A stretch of DNA of 37,962 nt from Sphingobium sp. (lineage in GTDB: Bacteria > Pseudomonadota > Alphaproteobacteria > Sphingomonadales > Sphingomonadaceae): NCBI GenBank assembly GCA_017745115.1, contig JAGIAA010000026.1, forward strand, positions 1-37,962. Direction: 5' to 3'. This document shows, in pieces, positions 33,517-37,962 of the stretch; the stretch's first letter is position 1, and every line of letters begins with the position of its first letter. The notes under the pieces are model-generated. The model was not told the origin of the DNA, ran no database searches, and saw only the letters and a program-made list of their open reading frames with translations. The translations under genes and the position numbers were made by a program.

Positions 33517-34226
33517 GACGTCGCGCACTGCCGGTTCTTTTGACGGGCGGACTGTTGTTTTCGACTGGGCCTGCATGGGCGGCGAACCGGACCTATATCA
33601 TCACGGAGTTCGATACCGTGCGGCTCGAGGCGCCGATCGCGGTCGGCGTCCAGACCCGGCGGGGCGTGACCGCGCGGGGCGAGGGCGATGCCGATTTGCT
33701 CGAGCGCATCGACCTCAATGTCCAGGGCCGCGTGCTCACCATTCGCCTGAAGCCATCGCCATTCGAGGGGCGCAGGAGCGACCGTGGCCAGACGGCGCGG
33801 CTTTTCCTCACGACCGCGCAGCTTCGGCGCGCGCATCTGTCCGGATCGGGCACCTTGGCGATCGAAGGCATGGCCAGCCAGAATGCGGAGTTGGTCGCCG
33901 CCGGCAGCGGCATGCTGAGTGCGGCCGGCGTGGATGCCGACAATTTTTCGGTCGCGTTGCAGGGATCGGCCTCCGTCAAGATCAAGGGCAAGGCGCGCAA
34001 GGCCAATGTCATGTCGTCGGGCAGCGGCGCCATCGACGCCGCCGCGCTGACCACATCCGATCTGGAAGTGACCGCCCAGGGCGCCGGCACCGTCCAGGCG
34101 CTCGCCACGCGCTCCGCCAAGGTCACCGCTCTCGGCCCGGCCGCCGTCGCGATCGACGGCCATCCCGCTTGCACCGTCCGTCATGCCGGCAGCGGTGCGG
34201 TCAATTGCGGCGGCGAGGATTACTGA
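33504..34226 (+). CDS. Second GIN-domain (DUF2807) envelope protein
   Basis: This 240-residue paralogue starts at a GTG (33504) with GGAG 7 bases upstream, inside the end of the previous gene. It has a clean signal peptide (HQLRRRALPVLLTGGLLFSTGPAWA, cut before Ala). It then has the same beta-repeat pattern with SGSG/AGSG turns (LSGSGTLA, AAGSGMLS, SSGSGAID, HAGSGAVN). A second ATG at 33468 is in frame but would give a longer overlap and a basic leader before the signal. The two are translationally coupled and probably work together in the periplasm or outer membrane. What they bind is unknown. Confidence 0.83.
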   Translation: MHQLRRRALPVLLTGGLLFSTGPAWAANRTYIITEFDTVRLEAPIAVGVQTRRGVTARGEGDADLLERIDLNVQGRVLTIRLKPSPFEGRRSDRGQTARLFLTTAQLRRAHLSGSGTLAIEGMASQNAELVAAGSGMLSAAGVDADNFSVALQGSASVKIKGKARKANVMSSGSGAIDAAALTTSDLEVTAQGAGTVQALATRSAKVTALGPAAVAIDGHPACTVRHAGSGAVNCGGEDY

Positions 34227-34249
34227 GCTCGGGATAGCCAAGCTCAAGT

Positions 34250-34279
34250 CCGTCATGCCAGCGAACGCTGGGATGACGG
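34250..34279. repeat. Palindrome related to the 8544-8617 element
   Basis: CCGTCATGCCAGCG (34250-34263) pairs with CGCTGGGATGACGG (34266-34279) apart from one mismatch, around an AA loop. The core GTCAnnCCAGCGAA-GCTGGGnT is shared with the palindromes after rmlB, so this is a dispersed family. Confidence 0.75.
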
Positions 34280-34310
34280 CTTCTCTAAAGTCCGACCCGG
34301 CAGATCTGAA

Positions 34311-34406
34311 TCGTCATTGCGAGCGACGAAGTCGCGCGGCAATCCAGGCACGTCTTGAACGCCCGTGGATTGCTTCGCCCGGCGTCCGCCAGGCTCGCAA
34401 TGACGA
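34311..34406. repeat. TCGTCATTGCGAGC long inverted repeat
   Basis: TCGTCATTGCGAGC (34311-34324) pairs exactly with GCTCGCAATGACGA (34393-34406). An inner arm, GCAATCCA (34339-34346) with TGGATTGC (34366-34373), gives a branched structure. I recall CGTCATTGCGAGCG...GAAGCAATCCAG as a widespread noncoding repeat of alphaproteobacteria. It lies between the converging GIN-domain and rsh genes. Confidence 0.75.
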
Positions 34407-34432
34407 GCAGTTCAACATCAGTGGATTAGCGG

Positions 34433-36523
34433 CTACACCCGCTCGGCCTGCACCACCGCGTCCACAGCTCTCAGCGCGGAGATGATGCGCGCGACGTGGC
34501 TGGCATCCTCCACCTCCAGGTCGATGATGTCGGTGTGGAAGGGGCCTTCGCGGTTGGCGAGCTGCAGGTTGAGGATGTTCGCCTTGTTGACGCCGAAGAT
34601 ATTGGCGACGGTCGCGAGCGAGCCGGGCTGGTTCTTGACGATCACCTGCAGGCGCGCTGTGCCGCCCTTGGCCTTGCTGTCCCATGAGAGATCGACCCAA
34701 TCGGCATCCTGGCCGGTTTCGAGAGCGAGGCAATCGATGGTGTGCACCTCGATCGGCTCGCCCGGCCGCCGAAGGCCGACGATGCGGTCGCCGGGCACCG
34801 GGTGGCAGCATTCCGAAAGCGTGAAGGCGATGCCCGGTGTCAGGCCCGTGATCGGCACGGCGTGGGCCTGCGTCTTCTTCTTGCGGCTGCCCGCCGTTTC
34901 CTCGACGCTGCCGGGCACGAGGGCATTGAGCACTTCCTCATCGGAGACCCGGCGCGTGGCGATGGCGATTAGCAATGCGGCCTTGTCCTCCAGCTTGAGC
35001 CGCTTGATCGCCGCCTTCTCGGCCTTGTCGCCGATCTCGACCGGCAGGCGCGAGACGATCTCGGCATAGAGCTTTTCGCCGAGCGCGATCATCTCGCCGC
35101 GCTGCTTCTGACGGATGAAGCGGCGGATTGCCGCTCGCGCCTTGCCGGTGATCGCGAAGGCGAGCCAGCCGGGTTGCGGCTCCTGCGCGTCGGACTTCAG
35201 TATCTCGACCTGGTCGCCATTTTCGAGCGGCGTGCGCAGCGGCATGACACGGCCGTTGATCTTGGCGCCGACCGTCTGGTTGCCGAGCTTGGTGTGCACG
35301 GCATAAGCGAAGTCGACCGGCGTCGATCCCTTGGGCAACTGGTGCAGTACCCCCTTGGGCGTGAAGGCGAAGATCCGGTCCTGGTACATCGCCATGCGCG
35401 TATGTTCGAGCAGCTCGTCCGCGTCGTGACTCTGCTCCAGGATTTCGATGAGATCGCGCAGCCATCCCGCCTGTCCGTCGGGGCTGGTGCCTTCCTTGTA
35501 GGCCCAGTGCGCCGCAAGGCCGAACTCGTTGTCCCGATGCATGCGCTCGGACCGGATCTGGATCTCGACGCGCGCATTTTCCTCGTGGATCACGGTGGTG
35601 TGCAGCGAGCGATAGCCGTTGCGCTTGGGGGTCGAGATGTAATCCTTGAAGCGGCCCGGGACCATTTTGTAGCGCTGGTGGATGAGACCGAGCGCGCGGT
35701 AGCAGTCGTCGGTGGAATCGGTGACGACGCGGAAGGCCATGATGTCGGACAGCTGCTCGAAGCTGATGTGACGCTCCTGCATCTTGCGCCAGATCGAATA
35801 GGGGTGCTTCTCGCGGCCCGAGACCGTCACGTCCATCCCCGCCTGGCTCAGCATGAGCTGAAGCCCCGACGCGATGCGCGCCACCTTGTCGCCGTCGCCC
35901 TCCTTGAGCAGCGCCAGCCGCTTGGTGACGCTCTCATAGGCTTCGGGCTCCAGCTGCTCGAAGGCCAGCAGCTGCATCTCGCGCATGAAGTCGTACATGC
36001 CGATGCGCTCAGCCAGCGGCGCGTAGATATCCATCGTTTCGCGCGCGATGCGGCGGCGCTTTTCGGGATTCTTGATGTGATGGAGTGTGCGCATGTTGTG
36101 CAGGCGGTCGGCGAGCTTGACCAGGAGCACGCGGATATCGTCCGACATGGCGAGCAGGAATTTGCGCAGATTCTCCGCTGCCCGCTCATTTTCGGTCTGG
36201 GCTTCGATCTTGGAGAGCTTGGTGACGCCGTCGACCAACCGCGCCACGTCGTCGCCGAACAGCTTCTGAATCTCTTCGGTGGTGGTGAGCGTGTCCTCGA
36301 TCGTATCGTGCAGCAGGGCCGTCACGATTGTCTTGTCGTCGAGGAAAAGGTCGGTTAGAATGCCTGCAACTTCAATGGGATGGCTGAAGTAGGGGTCGCC
36401 GCTGGCGCGCTTCTGGTTGCCGTGCCGTGCGACCGAAAACACATAGGCGCGATTGATCAGCGCTTCGTCAGCGTCGGGGTCGTATCCCCTGACTCGTTCT
36501 ACAAGTTCATATTGGCGCAGCAT
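34433..36523 (-). CDS. rsh: Bifunctional (p)ppGpp synthetase/hydrolase, RelA/SpoT family
   Basis: This 696-residue enzyme makes and destroys the alarmone (p)ppGpp. The N-terminal HD hydrolase domain has H48, H72-D73 (LLHDTIEDT) and E76-D77. The synthetase domain has the PGRFKDYIS segment (RxKD type of bifunctional enzymes, not the acidic ExDD form of RelA) and VEIQIRSERMHRDNEFGLAAHWAYK. TGS (IFAFTPKGVLHQLPKGSTPVDFAYAVHT), a helical/zinc-finger part (SECCHPVPGDRIVG) and a C-terminal ACT domain follow. All catalytic motifs are present, so both activities are expected. The start is the ATG giving MLRQYELVERVRGYDP, the family's usual beginning; a frame 20 codons longer upstream reads poorly. Confidence 0.95.
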   Translation of the reverse strand: MLRQYELVERVRGYDPDADEALINRAYVFSVARHGNQKRASGDPYFSHPIEVAGILTDLFLDDKTIVTALLHDTIEDTLTTTEEIQKLFGDDVARLVDGVTKLSKIEAQTENERAAENLRKFLLAMSDDIRVLLVKLADRLHNMRTLHHIKNPEKRRRIARETMDIYAPLAERIGMYDFMREMQLLAFEQLEPEAYESVTKRLALLKEGDGDKVARIASGLQLMLSQAGMDVTVSGREKHPYSIWRKMQERHISFEQLSDIMAFRVVTDSTDDCYRALGLIHQRYKMVPGRFKDYISTPKRNGYRSLHTTVIHEENARVEIQIRSERMHRDNEFGLAAHWAYKEGTSPDGQAGWLRDLIEILEQSHDADELLEHTRMAMYQDRIFAFTPKGVLHQLPKGSTPVDFAYAVHTKLGNQTVGAKINGRVMPLRTPLENGDQVEILKSDAQEPQPGWLAFAITGKARAAIRRFIRQKQRGEMIALGEKLYAEIVSRLPVEIGDKAEKAAIKRLKLEDKAALLIAIATRRVSDEEVLNALVPGSVEETAGSRKKKTQAHAVPITGLTPGIAFTLSECCHPVPGDRIVGLRRPGEPIEVHTIDCLALETGQDADWVDLSWDSKAKGGTARLQVIVKNQPGSLATVANIFGVNKANILNLQLANREGPFHTDIIDLEVEDASHVARIISALRAVDAVVQAERV

Positions 36524-36822
36524 CCGCAGACAGGATGTGGTGACTTGGTGCTGCTTCGCAACAGGAAAGTAGCGTTTCCGCACGTATTCGTAGCGCGCAC
36601 GCGGCGCCTGTCATCGCAAGGACACGCTCGCCTCGCCGGCGCGGCGTCCTTCGAGCGATCGCCAGTCCCGGCCCGATTCCCCGCACGCCGGGCCGCCATT
36701 CCGGTTTCGCACCGGAACCTCCATTGATCGATTTCAATTCGAAACTGGAATATGGCTTGGAAAGGGATTGCCGCAACTTCGGGGTTTGGCGCGGCGCGAA
36801 GAATGCGCTAGCGTCGACCGCT
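36524..36822. other. Intergenic region between rsh and the HxlR regulator
   Basis: These 299 bases should hold the divergent promoters of rsh and the regulator gene. One small near-palindrome, TTTCAATTCGAAA (about 36730-36742), lies about 80 bases before the regulator start and could be its own operator. I see no convincing gene and no clear -35/-10 pair. Confidence 0.3.
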
Positions 36823-37329
36823 ATGGGTGCGCGTAAGGGTCTCCAGGCCTTTGAAGGCTGTGCATTGCCGGCGGCGTTGGAAGCGATGGGCGAACGCTGG
36901 TCGTTCCTGATCCTGCGTGCCGCGTTCAACGGCATCGTCTATTTCGAGGATTTCCAATCCACGCTCGGCATTGCCCGCAACATCCTGTCCGATCGGCTCG
37001 GCAAGCTGGTTGCGAACAACATCATGACGCGCGAGCCGGTCCCATCGGACAAAAGGCGCATTGCCTATCGTCTGACCGACAAGGGCCTGGGTCTCGTGCC
37101 GGTCATGATCGCGCTGCGCCAATGGGGCGAACGCTGGGGCGGCAACGCGTCGCGCGGTCCGGTCCTGTCCGATGCGCGCGACCGCAAGCCCATCCGGCCC
37201 ATCACCATCCAGGCATGGGACGGCCGCATCCTGGAGCGGGGCGAGCTGTGCTGGGTCGAGCAGGCCGATGGCGCGAGCGCGCCCGTGCGTTGCACAGGGC
37301 CCGCGCGGGACCGAAAGCCGGATCTCTGA
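36823..37329 (+). CDS. HxlR-family winged-helix transcriptional regulator
   Basis: This 168-residue regulator has the HxlR winged helix: CALPAALEAMGERWSFLILRAAFNGIVYFEDFQSTLGIARNILSDRLGKLVANNIMTREPVPSDKRRIAYRLTDKGLGLVPVM. A Cys lies near the N-terminus (residue 12), the position that senses redox or electrophiles in many family members. The C-terminal 60 residues are variable. The ATG at 36823 has no clear ribosome site; the frame is open for 33 codons before it. A target gene is not obvious; the following histidine kinase gene starts 11 bases after its stop. Confidence 0.87.
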   Translation: MGARKGLQAFEGCALPAALEAMGERWSFLILRAAFNGIVYFEDFQSTLGIARNILSDRLGKLVANNIMTREPVPSDKRRIAYRLTDKGLGLVPVMIALRQWGERWGGNASRGPVLSDARDRKPIRPITIQAWDGRILERGELCWVEQADGASAPVRCTGPARDRKPDL

Positions 37330-37340
37330 GTTCGACGACG

Positions 37341-37962
37341 ATGACCGTCATCACCTATTCCGCCAAACCATTTTTCGAGGACAAGAATCGCGCCTTCTGG
37401 ACATTGCAGGGCATCGGCTGGGCCGGCGCCTTCCTGCTGCGCGCGGTGACGGGTTTCGCGAACACCCAGCCCTTGTCCTTCCTCGTGCCGATCCTGATCT
37501 CGACGGTCACCGGCTATTCGCTGACGCTCATCATCGCGGTGGGCTACCGGTTTCTGCTGAAGCAGAAGCCCATCGTCACCTGGACGGTCTCGATCCTGCT
37601 GGTGCTGGTCGCCGGCGCCGTCGCGGCGGCGATCGACAGCTGGGTGTTCGCGCTGCGCAATCCGCAGAGCGAGGCCACCAGTCTCAAGCTCGTCATCGGC
37701 TATCTCTATCTCAACATCACGCTGCTCGGCGCATGGTCGGCGCTCTATTATGCGATCAACTTCTTCCTCACCATCGAGGAACAGGCCGACCAGCTGCAGA
37801 AGCTCGAAAACCAGGCCAGCGCCGCCCAGCTCGCCATGCTGCGCTACCAGCTCAATCCGCACTTTCTGTTCAACACGCTGAACAGCATCTCGACGCTGGT
37901 TCTGCTGAAGCAGACCGAGCGCGCCAATGCCATGCTGTCGCGCCTCTCGGCGTTCCTGCGCT
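37341..37962 (+). CDS. LytS-type sensor histidine kinase (3' end outside window)
   Basis: The first 207 codons are visible and run off the window. The protein has about four membrane helices (from about 22-150: FLLRAVTGFANT, SFLVPILISTVTGYSLTLIIAVGYRFLL, VSILLVLVAGAVAAAI, LYLNITLLGAWSALYYAINFFLTI), a coiled coil (EEQADQLQKLENQASAAQLAML), and the His_kinase motif QLNPHFLFNTLNSI with the phosphoacceptor H174. This is the LytS/YehU group, whose partner is usually a LytTR-type response regulator downstream. The HATPase domain is missing only because of the window edge. Confidence 0.9.
   Translation, partial: MTVITYSAKPFFEDKNRAFWTLQGIGWAGAFLLRAVTGFANTQPLSFLVPILISTVTGYSLTLIIAVGYRFLLKQKPIVTWTVSILLVLVAGAVAAAIDSWVFALRNPQSEATSLKLVIGYLYLNITLLGAWSALYYAINFFLTIEEQADQLQKLENQASAAQLAMLRYQLNPHFLFNTLNSISTLVLLKQTERANAMLSRLSAFLR

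Noticed and set aside
1..37962. tRNA, rRNA, CRISPR, prophage or insertion sequence
   Set aside because: No cloverleaf, regular spaced repeats, transposase, integrase or phage structural motif was found on reading both strands.

Overview
This is a 38 kb, GC-rich (by eye), gene-dense stretch of an alphaproteobacterial chromosome, most likely from a sphingomonad (Sphingomonadales). The evidence is the gene content: a split Wzc-type exopolysaccharide system (separate Wzz-like and BY-kinase genes), an rmlACDB rhamnose operon, several large TonB-dependent receptors, a fdxA-carD pair, a single bifunctional Rsh, and alphaproteobacterial intergenic palindromes. No RNA gene, CRISPR array, insertion sequence or prophage was seen.

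Region 1 (1-20588) is an exopolysaccharide locus, entered after the end of a cytochrome c1 gene. It has four blocks. (a) A GT2 glycosyltransferase faces a minus-strand set: small membrane protein -> ugd -> galU (UDP-glucose and UDP-glucuronate). (b) A divergent plus-strand operon holds a hexapeptide acyltransferase and rmlA-rmlC-rmlD-rmlB (dTDP-L-rhamnose), with stop/start overlaps from rmlA onward. (c) A minus-strand export operon runs short OPX/Wza protein -> outer-membrane beta-barrel -> Wzz-like co-polymerase -> BY-kinase, with 4-bp overlaps between its first three genes. (d) A divergent plus-strand block holds a TPR protein, an initiating polyprenyl-phosphate glycosylphosphotransferase and a Wzy-like polymerase. 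It is followed by an OafA-type acyltransferase (minus) and a secreted or anchored clan GH-A-like protein (plus). Together these supply glucose, glucuronate and rhamnose donors, prime the lipid carrier, polymerise, control chain length, export, and probably acylate or trim a polymer. Most of the needed glycosyltransferases and a Wzx flippase are absent, so they must lie elsewhere.

Region 2 (20615-28124) holds a ZnuD-like TonB receptor with a possible Zur-like site over its start, an M23 peptidase, a second TonB receptor and an HPP-family membrane protein.

Region 3 (28176-37962) is mostly core and regulatory genes: a SUV3-like helicase with a basic disordered tail, an S4 RNA-binding protein, fdxA, carD with a 24-codon leader ORF in front, two overlapping GIN-domain (DUF2807) envelope proteins behind a good sigma70-type promoter, palindromic repeats, the (p)ppGpp enzyme rsh, an HxlR regulator, and the start of a LytS-type histidine kinase cut by the window edge.

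The most interesting points are the short OPX plus beta-barrel export pair, the uncharacterised GH-A-like protein beside an acyltransferase, the carD leader ORF, and the paired GIN-domain genes. All functions are read from sequence motifs and recalled family features; no database search was run.
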